The position numbers were made by a program, and so were the translations under genes. A DNA stretch of 64,000 nucleotides from Methanothrix soehngenii GP6 (GTDB lineage: Archaea > Halobacteriota > Methanosarcinia > Methanotrichales > Methanotrichaceae), in the NCBI RefSeq assembly GCF_000204415.1, contig NC_015416.1, forward strand, positions 930,001 through 994,000, read 5' to 3'. Positions 28,871-38,058 of the stretch are shown here, piece by piece. Each line of letters opens with the position of its first letter. Position 1 is the stretch's first letter. The notes beneath the pieces are model-generated. The model was not told the DNA's origin. It saw nothing but the letters and a program-made list of their open reading frames with translations, and searched no databases.

Positions 28871-29323
28871 TCATCTCGTGCCGGACTCGATCTTGTTCAG
28901 GTTCAGGATGATATCCGCTGCCAGAATGTTGGTCAGGCCGTGGCGCTCGCAAATGTTCAGCACCCGGTGAAGCTCATCTCTCTGCATAGAGGCGGTGTTC
29001 TGAACGGCATAAAGCATTCCCTCGGAATAGCCCTCATCCTGAATGATATCGTGCATGTTCTCCAGAATAGACTGATCGAAGCTCATCCCGGTGGCCCCGA
29101 TCTCCTCGATAGCCCTCTCCATGGCGCTGCTGTCCAGTGCCCGGCGATTTTTTTTGGATTCTCCTGCCTTCTTGATAAAATCGAGGGCCTCTTTGGAAAT
29201 GCCCCGCAAAATCAGCTCGGAGGCTAGCTTCTTCAGTGTCTTCTCCTGCAGAATAGCTTCGGCTTCAAGGGCCCTGTAAGCCTCGGGGGTGATCTCTATT
29301 CTGGTATATTTTGTGCTGGGCAT
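28871..29323 (-). CDS. small protein with ribbon-helix-helix-like N-terminus
   Basis: A 150-residue protein. The first 45 residues (TRIEITPEAYRALEAEAILQ and the following helix) resemble a ribbon-helix-helix DNA-binding module. The remainder is helical and charged, without membrane segments. No family assigned with certainty. It stands convergent with the PAP2 gene. A regulator of a nearby gene or an antitoxin-like role is conceivable but unsupported. Confidence 0.6.
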   Translation of the reverse strand: MPSTKYTRIEITPEAYRALEAEAILQEKTLKKLASELILRGISKEALDFIKKAGESKKNRRALDSSAMERAIEEIGATGMSFDQSILENMHDIIQDEGYSEGMLYAVQNTASMQRDELHRVLNICERHGLTNILAADIILNLNKIESGTR

Positions 29324-29595
29324 TTATCCGCTGCGCCTCGGTTTTCTCGCGAAAGTGCTAATATAATTATTCCTATTAATAGACTGCGATCATTTGCGGA
29401 AAAATTGTAGGGGAGGGACCGGCTCCGGCAGCCAACCCCACCAGACGATCATAATGGATTATCTCTTGTGCCTGGATAAAAAGTGTGCCGCTGGTGACTC
29501 TGGATAGCAGTCTATACGAAAGGGACAAATCGACTGGGAAGGTAAAGCTGATTTGAGATCATTCATCCAAAAGCTTTTCTTACAAGCGATGGTTA
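29324..29595. other. intergenic region with G-rich potential RNA structure
   Basis: About 270 bp without a supported gene. The segment 29408-29450 contains GTAGGGG, CCGG-CT-CCGG and CCCCAC, which could fold into a stacked stem. No promoter can be named with confidence for the restriction-modification gene; AT-rich stretches at 29356-29378 are candidates. Confidence 0.3.
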
Positions 29596-32500
29596 ATGCA
29601 GATCGAGGGAAGCGGATTGGATGAAGCGGCAGAGGTCACCATTAAGGAGCACGTGTTCAACAACAGCAACCTTTTCTCCAACCATTACCTGGAGAACATG
29701 GTCCAGAAGTCCTCGGAGTGGGATGATGAATCCGGTCTTTTGGAGGCCTACACCAGGATAAAGGACAGATTCTTTGAGAAGGAGAAGAACTTTCCTCGGT
29801 ATGTTGAGGCGGATCTGGAGCACAACTGGATTCGCCCGGTCTTAGACGCCCTGGGCCACCATTATGGCGTCCAGGAGAGCCTGCATCATGATCCCCTGAA
29901 GCCCGATTATGCCTTCTTTCCCGATGCTGAGGCGCTGAATGAGGCCTATTCCCAAAAGGGCTCGGATGACTTTTATAAGAGGTCGGTGGCCGTTGGAGAT
30001 GCCAAGGCCTGGAATGTGGTTCTAGATAAGAGCCGTCAGGGAAGGGTGCTGCGGGAGATGACCAACCCCAGCTTTCAGATCGACAACTACCTGAGGGCAA
30101 CCCCGCCCAAATGGGCGATCCTCACCAATGGCAGGCTGTGGAGGCTCTACCATGAGGACTCAAGCGTGAGCATGGACTCATATTATGAGGTGAACCTTCC
30201 CGATCTGATCGCCCGGATCGAAGAGACTGGTGACCTATCAATATTCAAGTATTTTTATCTCTTCTTCCGGAGGGAGGCTTTTCCCGAGACTCCACTCGGA
30301 CCCTCCTTCCTGGATAAAATTCGGGAGGAAAGCTTAGCATATGCCCAGAAGGTGGGCGAGGACCTGCAGGAGAATGTCTACCGGGCGATGAAGGTCCTGG
30401 CGGAGGGCTTCATCTATGAGCCGGCAAACTCGCTATGGCCACTGACAGTTCCGCAAGATCAGGAGCAGATGCTCAGAGAGGTTCAGGAGAACTCACTCCG
30501 TCTGCTCTACCGCCTTTTATTCATCTTCTATGCGGAGAGCAGAAGGCTCCTCAAAGTAGACAACCGCCACTACAGAGAGATGAGCCTGCGTCGGCTGAAG
30601 GAGGAGATAGCAGGCAAGAAGGATCGAGGTGAAAAAATCCTCGCCATCCAGTCCACCTACTGGGAGAGCCTGAGGGATCTCTTCCGGCTGATCAATGACG
30701 GGAGCGAGGCCTTCGGCTACTCCAAAGAGGAGTTTTACATTCCGGCCTACAATGGAGGCCTGTTCGATCCGACCAAAAATCCATTCCTAAGAGAGAAGAG
30801 GATCGGAAACTCCTATCTGGCGGAGGCCATCGATCTGCTGGCCCGGTCCCAGGGAGAGAACGGCCCGGTCTTCGTCGACTATTCCTCTTTAGATATCCGC
30901 CATTTGGGATCGATCTATGAGGGCATTTTGGAGTACAGGCTGAACATCGCCACAGAATCGATGGTGGCGGTCAAGGAGAAGAGCAAGAAGGGAAAGGAGG
31001 TCTGGCTGCCGAAGAGAGAGGCAACGGGCAAGAAGGTCTCGGATAGCGTGGAGGCGGGCGGCCTGTATCTGGTGACGGACAAAGGAGAGAGGAAGGCCAC
31101 AGGCTCCTTTTACACCCCTCAGTATATTGTAAAGTACATTGTGAAGAACACCCTGGAACCTCTCATCAAGCCCATGATGGAGGAAGCCTCGATGGATGCA
31201 GATCTCAGGACCGATTTGTTGCGAAAGCTGCTTTCCATAAAGGTGCTCGATCCGGCCATGGGCTCGGGCCATTTCCTGGTGGAGGCCACGGACTACATCG
31301 CCCGGGAGATCATTCATGCTCGTGAGATCGCCAGGCAGGAGGATGAGGATTCGGATGCAGTAGCGGAGAACGACATCCACTGGGCGAGAAGAGAGGTGGT
31401 GAGAAACTGCATCTACGGGGTGGACCTCAACCCCATGGCGGTGGAGCTGGCCAAGCTCTCATTGTGGCTCAAGACGGTGGCCTCAAACAAGCCGCTCAGC
31501 TTCTTGGACCACCATTTGCGATGCGGAAACTCCCTCATCGGCGCAGACCTGGAAAAGCTCTCCGTCCTGCCGGGCACGAAGGCCCAGGAGCCGCCGCTGT
31601 GGAGCTTTGGGTTGAAGAGCCATACGGACAGCCTTCTGCACAGATACAGCCTCATGTCCGCTCTGCCGGATGACAACCTTAAGATGGTGAAGTGGAAGGA
31701 GGAGCAGTTCAGGCAGATCAAGGAGTCGGAGCTCTCCCGGAGGCTGGCGGAGCTGGCCAATGTCTGGCTGTCCACGTTCTTTGGAAACAAGGTCAAAGAG
31801 GACGATTACTATGAGCTGCAAGGCCACCTCAGCCCGGAGAAGTTCCCTGACTGGGCGGGGCTGCGGAGCCAGGAGTGGTTCGTGCGGGCGCAGGAGATTG
31901 CGGAGGAGAAGAGGTTCTTCCACTGGGAGCTGGAGTTTCCGGAGGCGTTTTTAGGAGAGGAGCGCGGCTTTGACGTGGTGATTGGGAATCCACCGTATGT
32001 AAGGCAAGAATATTTGGGAGAAGATAAGCTCTATCTGCAAAACGAGTATAGATCTTATCAAAGCGCCGCTGATCTTTATGTTTATTTTATTGAACGTGGT
32101 GTTTTGCTGCTGAGACCTAGAGGAGTCTTTTCCTACATCGTAGCAAATAAATGGATGAAGGCAAATTACGGCAAGCCTCTACGGGTATGGATGAGAGAGC
32201 AGAGTTTGGAAGAGATAGTTGATTTTGGTGACCTGGCTGTTTTTGAAACTGCCACTACTTATCCATGCATTATACGCATCTCAAACTCATCTCCGAGATC
32301 GAATTTCAATGCGGCAAAAGTAGAGACGCTTGAGTTTCGAGATTTGGAGAATTACCTATCAAAACTACGCTATCACGTCAATTGCGCATCTCTAGGTGAT
32401 GATAGCTGGTCACTGGCCAATGAGAATACTCAAAAAATACTTGATAAGTTGAAATCATCGGGCGTTCCATTAGGCAAATACCCAAGATGTAAAGTTTATA

Positions 32501-33633
32501 GAGGGATATTAACCGGGCTTAATAGTGCATTTGTGATTGGAGCGAAGGCAAAAGATCAACTAATTGCGGAAGATCCTAAAAGTGCGGAATTTATTAAACC
32601 ATTTTTAGTTGGTAAGGATATTAAGAGATACGAACCACCTGCAAGCGATCAGTTCCTGATATTAATACCAAATGGCTGGACTCGCCTTAAATATCCCGAA
32701 TCCGCAGACGTTTGGAGCAAATTTAGAGAAGATTATCCGGCAATTTGCAGTCATTTATCACCTTTTGCAGAATTTGGAGAAAAGAGGTACGATAAAGGAG
32801 AATATTGGTGGGAACTCCGTCCATGTGACTATTACGATGAATTTGAAAATCCAAAGCTCTTTTGGCCCGAAATTGCTGGAAGTGCGAGATTCACCTTTGA
32901 CGCATCCAAGTTCTATGCTAATAATAAAGCCTACATAATTTCAGACAGCGACTTCTTTATATTAGCTCTATTAAATTCATCTCTACTCCGCATCTTTATT
33001 CACAGCGTATGCACTGACTTGCAGGGCGATAGCTTCAATTTTTCTGCTGCTTTTGTTGAACAGACACCCATCCGTCGCATCTCCTTCACCACTCCCGCCC
33101 CAGAGCGCGCCCGCCTGGCAGCGGAGCTGCAGCAGCTCTATGCCGAAGGAAAGCACGATGAGATCCTGGCCGGAGTGGAGTCATGCCTGCCCAGGGACGA
33201 AGCGGGCAACTTCATCACCGAGCAGGAGAAGTCGGATGTGGTGCACGATCTTCTCGCCTTCCTGGCGGAGAGGATGCTGGAGATGAACAAGCAAAAGCAG
33301 CAGGAGATCCGGGGCTTTCTGGACTGGCTGGAGGGCTATTTAGGGGCGAAGATTGAGGATCTCAAGCCCAAGACCGGGATCCTGAGCTACTATGATAGCG
33401 ATTATGAGAGCCTGCTGGCGGTTCTTAAGAAGAACAAAAAGAAGCTGACGATCGACCCCTCCCGCCGGGAGCCGGGGGAGTTGCTGCGGTCGGAGTTCGA
33501 GGGGTCCAAAAAGAAGCTCGACCCATTGATGGAGAGGATCGAGAAGACGGATGAGCTAATCGATGCCGTGGTCTACAGGCTCTACGGGCTGACGGATGAG
33601 GAGATCGGGATTGTGAAAGGAAATTCAGCGTGA
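29596..33633 (+). CDS. type IIG restriction-modification enzyme (Eco57I-like)
   Basis: A 1345-residue single-chain enzyme. Residues about 60-200 hold a PD-(D/E)xK-type nuclease (KPDYAFFPD, VGDAKAWN at about 134, then LTNGRLWRL). The gamma-class N6-adenine methylase follows: SFYTPQYIVKYIV, motif I LDPAMGSGHFL (about 554), GVDLNPMAVELAKLSLW and catalytic NPPY (about 796). Residues about 815-1150 form the target-recognition domain. The C-terminus is helical. It would both methylate and cut at one specific site without other subunits. The target-recognition part is visibly AT-rich compared with the rest, suggesting replacement of specificity. No separate R, M or S gene flanks it. Intact. Confidence 0.9.
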   Translation: MQIEGSGLDEAAEVTIKEHVFNNSNLFSNHYLENMVQKSSEWDDESGLLEAYTRIKDRFFEKEKNFPRYVEADLEHNWIRPVLDALGHHYGVQESLHHDPLKPDYAFFPDAEALNEAYSQKGSDDFYKRSVAVGDAKAWNVVLDKSRQGRVLREMTNPSFQIDNYLRATPPKWAILTNGRLWRLYHEDSSVSMDSYYEVNLPDLIARIEETGDLSIFKYFYLFFRREAFPETPLGPSFLDKIREESLAYAQKVGEDLQENVYRAMKVLAEGFIYEPANSLWPLTVPQDQEQMLREVQENSLRLLYRLLFIFYAESRRLLKVDNRHYREMSLRRLKEEIAGKKDRGEKILAIQSTYWESLRDLFRLINDGSEAFGYSKEEFYIPAYNGGLFDPTKNPFLREKRIGNSYLAEAIDLLARSQGENGPVFVDYSSLDIRHLGSIYEGILEYRLNIATESMVAVKEKSKKGKEVWLPKREATGKKVSDSVEAGGLYLVTDKGERKATGSFYTPQYIVKYIVKNTLEPLIKPMMEEASMDADLRTDLLRKLLSIKVLDPAMGSGHFLVEATDYIAREIIHAREIARQEDEDSDAVAENDIHWARREVVRNCIYGVDLNPMAVELAKLSLWLKTVASNKPLSFLDHHLRCGNSLIGADLEKLSVLPGTKAQEPPLWSFGLKSHTDSLLHRYSLMSALPDDNLKMVKWKEEQFRQIKESELSRRLAELANVWLSTFFGNKVKEDDYYELQGHLSPEKFPDWAGLRSQEWFVRAQEIAEEKRFFHWELEFPEAFLGEERGFDVVIGNPPYVRQEYLGEDKLYLQNEYRSYQSAADLYVYFIERGVLLLRPRGVFSYIVANKWMKANYGKPLRVWMREQSLEEIVDFGDLAVFETATTYPCIIRISNSSPRSNFNAAKVETLEFRDLENYLSKLRYHVNCASLGDDSWSLANENTQKILDKLKSSGVPLGKYPRCKVYRGILTGLNSAFVIGAKAKDQLIAEDPKSAEFIKPFLVGKDIKRYEPPASDQFLILIPNGWTRLKYPESADVWSKFREDYPAICSHLSPFAEFGEKRYDKGEYWWELRPCDYYDEFENPKLFWPEIAGSARFTFDASKFYANNKAYIISDSDFFILALLNSSLLRIFIHSVCTDLQGDSFNFSAAFVEQTPIRRISFTTPAPERARLAAELQQLYAEGKHDEILAGVESCLPRDEAGNFITEQEKSDVVHDLLAFLAERMLEMNKQKQQEIRGFLDWLEGYLGAKIEDLKPKTGILSYYDSDYESLLAVLKKNKKKLTIDPSRREPGELLRSEFEGSKKKLDPLMERIEKTDELIDAVVYRLYGLTDEEIGIVKGNSA

Positions 33634-33663
33634 AGATGCATGTTACAGGAGAAGGAATATTCA

Positions 33664-34107
33664 ATGGATCTGATATATCTTGATTACAATTGCTTTCAAA
33701 GAAGATTTGATGATACCAGCCAGATCAAGATCCAGCTTGAGGCTCTAGCCTGTGAAGAGATCTTTCTGAGAGCGGAGATTGAACAGATCCAACTGGCCTG
33801 GTCCTTCATGCATGAGGACGAGACCTTACTCTGCCCCTTTCCAAATAGAATGAATGTAGCTTTCATACTATCCACCCTCTGCAAGATCAGAATTGGACCT
33901 GATGATAAAATCTATGAGTGTGCTCTGGAATATCAGAGAAAATCCAGAATAACACCAAAAGATGCCCTCCATCTTGCATCTGCCAATTTCATCGGAGCCG
34001 ATTACTTCTTAAGCTGCGACAACAGATTATTAAATCAGGCCAAGAGACTAGAACTGGAAATTGTGATCTCAAATCCAGTGGACTACATCAGATTGGAGGA
34101 TATATGA
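33664..34107 (+). CDS. PIN-domain protein (toxin-like)
   Basis: 147 residues from ATG 33664, which has AGGAGAAGG upstream; ATG 33640 would add eight residues. The PIN pattern is present: Asp near the N-terminus (LIYLDYNCF), TPKDALHLASA and a C-terminal SCDNRLLNQA. The fold is that of VapC-like RNases, although the second acidic position is less clear. The next gene overlaps by four bases, giving a toxin-first order. It follows the type IIG gene by 30 bp, making it part of the same defence cluster. Confidence 0.75.
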   Translation: MDLIYLDYNCFQRRFDDTSQIKIQLEALACEEIFLRAEIEQIQLAWSFMHEDETLLCPFPNRMNVAFILSTLCKIRIGPDDKIYECALEYQRKSRITPKDALHLASANFIGADYFLSCDNRLLNQAKRLELEIVISNPVDYIRLEDI

Positions 34108-34316
34108 CTGAGAGGGCCAAGACGCTCGATGATGCTGAACTGAGACTCGTTGGGATAGATGCCTTGAATAAGGCTTTGGGTCCAGCCAAAGCGCTCCGAT
34201 TCCTTGCTCTATTCCACCATGAACCTACTGATTACGTAGAGATCTCAAGAAGACTATATGAAAATCAGAACACAGAAGAGATATTTAAGAGGGCAAAAGA
34301 GCATTGGAGAGGCTAG
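34104..34316 (+). CDS. probable antitoxin partner of the PIN protein, 70 aa
   Basis: A small protein starting at ATG 34104 (ATGA overlap with the PIN gene, GGAGG just upstream). The upstream open frame from 33918 is a shadow. It contains KTLDDAELRLVGIDALNKALG followed by an ALRFLALFHHEPTDY helix-loop. It resembles small helical antitoxins coupled to PIN proteins in archaea and cyanobacteria. DNA binding by this protein is not evident. Role inferred from position and size. Confidence 0.65.
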   Translation: MTERAKTLDDAELRLVGIDALNKALGPAKALRFLALFHHEPTDYVEISRRLYENQNTEEIFKRAKEHWRG

Positions 34317-34531
34317 TGTCCAAGCCTTGAACTATCCTGAAACTCTAGATTCGCTAATGCCCCGGACGCCTGACTGAAAAAACTGCACACCATACCTCCA
34401 TTTTTCGAATCAAAGGCAAAGCGTCATTCTCCCGGTTCCATCCCGGCTGGAGAAAGCTTAAAAGTGATCAGAGCCAGAACATTCATTCATGATAAATGAT
34501 GCGAATTTTGTTCAGGGAGGCGATATCTGCC

Positions 34532-35071
34532 ATGACGGTTACTTTTGAGCCTCGCACCAGATTGATGCATCTGGAGGAGTATGTAACCAAGATCCACCTG
34601 AAGCTCCCCCCAGAGGAGGCAAAGGTGCAGCTCTTGAGGTGCAGGATCGTGGCCTACGGCCTGATCGCCGAGATCGGGGAGAAGGCATACAACAAAGCAT
34701 TTGTGGACCAGATCTTCGCCCAGGCCTACCGGAACCTCTCTGAATCAACCGGTCAGGACCTGCGAGACCCCTTCTCAGATCCCTGCGCCAGCCAGTATCA
34801 GCTCCTGGATGAGCTGAGGTCCTATGGTCGGAGGGATCTGTCCGAGCCTTTCCTGAGATTCATCCGGGCGGAGTTCAAGAAGGCCTTCGTCCCCACCATG
34901 AGGCTATTGACCGACCTGTGTTCATCAGAGAATAAGTACTCCTGGGAGGAGGTAAAGCTGCAGCTCGTGGAGATCATGGACCACTTGGGAGTGGATGTGA
35001 CCTGGGAGGAGTGCGAGGAGAAGCTGGAGAAGTATATGAAAAAGATAGGTGGAACAATTTATATCAATTGA
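34532..35071 (+). CDS. hypothetical protein, about 179 aa
   Basis: An acidic helical protein. I choose ATG 34532 because GGGAGG precedes it; the frame opens at 34496. Features: LEEYVTKIHLKLPPEEAKVQLLRCRIVAYGLI, a long central helix, and a C-terminal helix rich in Glu/Lys. No signal or membrane segment. The RNase II-family gene begins 19 bp downstream on the same strand, so they may form a unit and the protein could be an accessory of RNA decay; that is only a positional argument. Confidence 0.6.
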   Translation: MTVTFEPRTRLMHLEEYVTKIHLKLPPEEAKVQLLRCRIVAYGLIAEIGEKAYNKAFVDQIFAQAYRNLSESTGQDLRDPFSDPCASQYQLLDELRSYGRRDLSEPFLRFIRAEFKKAFVPTMRLLTDLCSSENKYSWEEVKLQLVEIMDHLGVDVTWEECEEKLEKYMKKIGGTIYIN

Positions 35072-35089
35072 GTTCTTTCGGAATAATTC

Positions 35090-36589
35090 ATGATTACCAG
35101 GGGCAAAAGACCAGAAGCTCAGAACCGGACCATCTTGCAGAAAGTCGCCAGAGGAATAATGCTCATGCGGGGCCTTCAAACCGATTTCTCGCCGGAGTGC
35201 CTCTCCGAGCTCGCCCGTATCAACGGTCCAGCCAAGGCTGATGGCGCCCCCCATATCCGCGACCTGAGAGGGCTGCTCTGGGCCTCCATAGATAACGATG
35301 ACTCCGAGGACCTGGATCAGCTTACCGTGGCCGAGCCCCTGGACGACGGAAAGGCCAGGATCAGGGTAGCAGTGGCAGACGTGGACAGCCTGGTCCACAA
35401 GGACTCTGCCATCGACCTTGATGCTCAGGCCAACACCACCTCCGTCTACACCGCCGCCCAGATCTTCCCCATGCTGCCTCTGAAGCTCTCCACCAACCTC
35501 ACCTCTCTTAACCTAGACCAGGACCGCCTGGCGGTGGTGGTGGATATGACCGTTGCCCCCGACGGCTCGCTGGTCGACTCAGACGTCTACCGGGCGGTGG
35601 TGCATAACCACGCCAAGCTGGCCTATAACAGCGTGGCCGCCTGGCTGGAGGGAACTGGGCCCATGCCCCAAGCGGTTAGCGCCATGGACGGCCTGGCGGA
35701 GAACCTTCTCCTCCAGGATAAAGTGGCCCAGAATATGAAGAGCCTCCGCCATAAAGAGGGCGCTTTAAGCCTGGAGACCATTGAGGCCAAACCGGTCTTC
35801 AAGGGGGAGAGGCTCTGCGACCTTTTAGTGGAGGAGACTAACCGGGCCAAACAGATCATCGAGGACTTCATGATCGCCGCCAATGGAGTGACCGTCCGCT
35901 ATCTGACCGAGCGAAATATGCCCTCCATTCGCAGAGTGGTGCGGGTTCCCAAGAGATGGGACCGGATCGTCCAGATCGCCGCTCAGCATGCCTTCAAGCT
36001 TCCCCCCAACCCCAGCTCAAGAAAGCTGGAGATATTCCTGAACATGATGAAGAAGAAAGATCCCCTCCGCTTCCCCGATCTGTCCCTGGCGGTAATCAAG
36101 CTGCTGGGAAATGGCGAGTACGTGGCAGAACTGCCCGAGACGGAGCCCATAGGCCACTTCGGCCTGGCGGTCAAGGATTACGCCCACTCCACCGCCCCCA
36201 ACCGGCGCTATCCCGATCTGATCACCCAGAGGCTGCTCAAAGCAGCCATTGAGAATAAGCCCCTGCCCTACTCAATACGTGAGCTGGACCGTCTGGCCGA
36301 CCACTGCACCAGGAAAGAGGATATCGTGGCCAAGGTGGAGCGGCAGGTGAGCAAGTCAGCTGCTGCACTTCTGCTCGAGCCGAGAATTGGGGAGAGGTTT
36401 AGCGCCATGGTCACCGGCTCATCGGAGAAGGGCACCTGGGTGCGGCTGCTTGACATTCCAGTGGAAGGGATGCTCAAAGGAAAAAGAAAGGGAATCGATG
36501 TGGGAGATGAGGTCACTGTAGAACTGATCTCGGTGGATGTGAATCTTGGGTTCATCGACTTCAAGCAGGTGGAGGATAGGATCAAATAG
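35090..36589 (+). CDS. RNase II/RNB-family exoribonuclease
   Basis: A 499-residue protein with a complete RNB catalytic domain: WASIDNDDSEDLDQ supplies the Mg-binding Asp residues, and ADVDSLVHKDSAIDLDA, NTTSVYTAAQIFPMLP and DYAHSTAPNRRYPDLITQRLL are the family blocks. A C-terminal S1-like beta domain (from about 435) follows. The usual N-terminal cold-shock domains are absent, so it is the short archaeal/bacterial type. Function: processive 3'-5' degradation of single-stranded RNA. Unusual in archaea, where the exosome normally performs this role, but present in several methanogens. Confidence 0.9.
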   Translation: MITRGKRPEAQNRTILQKVARGIMLMRGLQTDFSPECLSELARINGPAKADGAPHIRDLRGLLWASIDNDDSEDLDQLTVAEPLDDGKARIRVAVADVDSLVHKDSAIDLDAQANTTSVYTAAQIFPMLPLKLSTNLTSLNLDQDRLAVVVDMTVAPDGSLVDSDVYRAVVHNHAKLAYNSVAAWLEGTGPMPQAVSAMDGLAENLLLQDKVAQNMKSLRHKEGALSLETIEAKPVFKGERLCDLLVEETNRAKQIIEDFMIAANGVTVRYLTERNMPSIRRVVRVPKRWDRIVQIAAQHAFKLPPNPSSRKLEIFLNMMKKKDPLRFPDLSLAVIKLLGNGEYVAELPETEPIGHFGLAVKDYAHSTAPNRRYPDLITQRLLKAAIENKPLPYSIRELDRLADHCTRKEDIVAKVERQVSKSAAALLLEPRIGERFSAMVTGSSEKGTWVRLLDIPVEGMLKGKRKGIDVGDEVTVELISVDVNLGFIDFKQVEDRIK

Positions 36590-36633
36590 ATCGTGATAAC
36601 AAGATAGCCAGCTGAAGAATACTCTTCCCCTGC

Positions 36634-36966
36634 CTACTCCTCCTGCACGGGAACCTTCACCGATTCCGCCTCCGCCAGCATCTGTCCCGGGTAGATAAGA
36701 TCGTGCAGTTCGCGGTTGAAGCCGCTTGCTGTGGTATGGGCATCATAGATGCCGTAGAGCCATGGCAGGACGAGCCAGGCGAGGAGCAGGATCAGCAGAC
36801 CTTTCAGATATTCGCCCAGGTATATCTGGCCCCCTCCGGGAATGAAGATGCTGATCAGAGTGATCAATCCAACGTTCTTCTTCATCGACTCATACAGGAG
36901 GATTTTCTGGCCCAGGTCCATCGATGCGACAGCATCCTTAATCATAATTCGATCCGATTCATCCAT
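36634..36966 (-). CDS. TM2-like small membrane protein
   Basis: A 110-residue protein. The N-terminus is cytoplasmic and charged; two hydrophobic segments (about 33-48 and 56-73) are separated by GGGQIYLGEYLKG, the TM2-domain turn. The C-terminus is hydrophilic. Function unknown in the family. It is convergent with the RNB gene and in line with the Lon-like protease gene. Confidence 0.7.
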   Translation of the reverse strand: MDESDRIMIKDAVASMDLGQKILLYESMKKNVGLITLISIFIPGGGQIYLGEYLKGLLILLLAWLVLPWLYGIYDAHTTASGFNRELHDLIYPGQMLAEAESVKVPVQEE

Positions 36967-37034
36967 ATGATCAACCCCAATATAGATTGTAGCACCTGAA
37001 AATAGATATTCCTATCCCCCTAAGTCCCAAAAGG

Positions 37035-37859
37035 TCAATCCTCAAAGAAATAGGGCAGAGCCTCATCGATATTGGAGACCTCGATCACATTCAGGCCCAG
37101 CTCCTCAAATGCCGCCTGGGAGATGTTCAGAGTTCTGGGCACATATTTGGACCTCATGATATCGAAGCCTAGATCGGTTGACCTGCGCTCAACCTGCCTC
37201 TCATAATAGATAACATCGGCCTGGCCCTCGGGGATCAAAAAGTACTTGTAGCCGGCATCTGACACCGCTTTTGTCTTTTCCAGCACGCTGCCGATCTGGC
37301 CTATGGATCCGTCCTCGTTTATGGTTCCGGTTATCACCGCATCCTTTTTGATATCCCTGTCCACCAGGGCGGCAATGGTGAGGATGGCCGCTGCCGCTCC
37401 AGCGCTCTCCCCGCCAATGAGCTGCGCTCTGGTGGAGGTGAAGTTGAAGACGAAATCCATATCCAGTTTGGCGCCGGGATAGCGGGACCGGGCAACGGCC
37501 ACCGCCTTCTTTACGGCATATTGAACCTCGGGCTCGGAGAAGGGATTGGTGTCGATCAGGATGTCATTGCTGCCTGGAATCAGCCTCAGGTTCATCTTGC
37601 CCATGACACCGATCTCATCATCAGATACCGCCACTATCGGTATGCTCTTCTGGGCCATGGTGATGCTCCCCCCGGGAGGATCGCTCTGGCTGTAGACCGA
37701 TAACCCCAGGGGGCCAGACAGCTCTCTTACCTCCTCCTTCAAGGCGGAGATCTCGCCCTCCAGGCTGTAGATGTAATAGGAGTTTGCCAGGGAGAGCAGG
37801 AGGAGAAATCCCAATGCTATCAAGAGTCCTGCATTGCCAGGTCCTGCATTGCTGCTCAT
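37035..37859 (-). CDS. membrane-anchored Lon-like (S16) serine protease
   Basis: A 274-residue protein with one N-terminal transmembrane helix (about 7-27) and a short coiled-coil-like segment. A C-terminal S16 protease domain follows: GGESAGAAAA supplies the catalytic Ser, and GSVLEKTKAVSDAGYK the catalytic Lys of the dyad. There is no AAA+ ATPase domain, so it is a stand-alone protease related to the archaeal Lon proteolytic domain. The domain is probably on the outer face if the single helix acts as a signal anchor. Substrate unknown. Confidence 0.85.
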   Translation of the reverse strand: MSSNAGPGNAGLLIALGFLLLLSLANSYYIYSLEGEISALKEEVRELSGPLGLSVYSQSDPPGGSITMAQKSIPIVAVSDDEIGVMGKMNLRLIPGSNDILIDTNPFSEPEVQYAVKKAVAVARSRYPGAKLDMDFVFNFTSTRAQLIGGESAGAAAAILTIAALVDRDIKKDAVITGTINEDGSIGQIGSVLEKTKAVSDAGYKYFLIPEGQADVIYYERQVERRSTDLGFDIMRSKYVPRTLNISQAAFEELGLNVIEVSNIDEALPYFFED

Positions 37860-37902
37860 ATCCGGTCAGCTTTTGGGATGTGCAGGATAAGAAGATTTCC
37901 CC

Positions 37903-38058
37903 TTAAGTCCTGCTTGGCTGCGTTCTCCTGCAGACCAGGAGCAGAAAATCAGGTATCCGAGCGCCATCCATCCGATCCGGGCACATGCTTCTCCAGCACT
38001 CCGGGGGCTCGGGCTCGATCACCCTGGCGATCTGAAAGCCGCAGGAGATCAGCTCGTT
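37903..38058 (-). pseudogene. 3' part of a methyltransferase gene split by the TnpB element
   Basis: The minus strand reads NELISCGFQIARVIEPEPPE and continues to a stop at 37903-37905. This is the typical C-terminus of class I SAM-dependent methyltransferases. Removing 38059-39290 joins it in frame to YWHRTLGDIV on the other side of the element. Confidence 0.75.
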
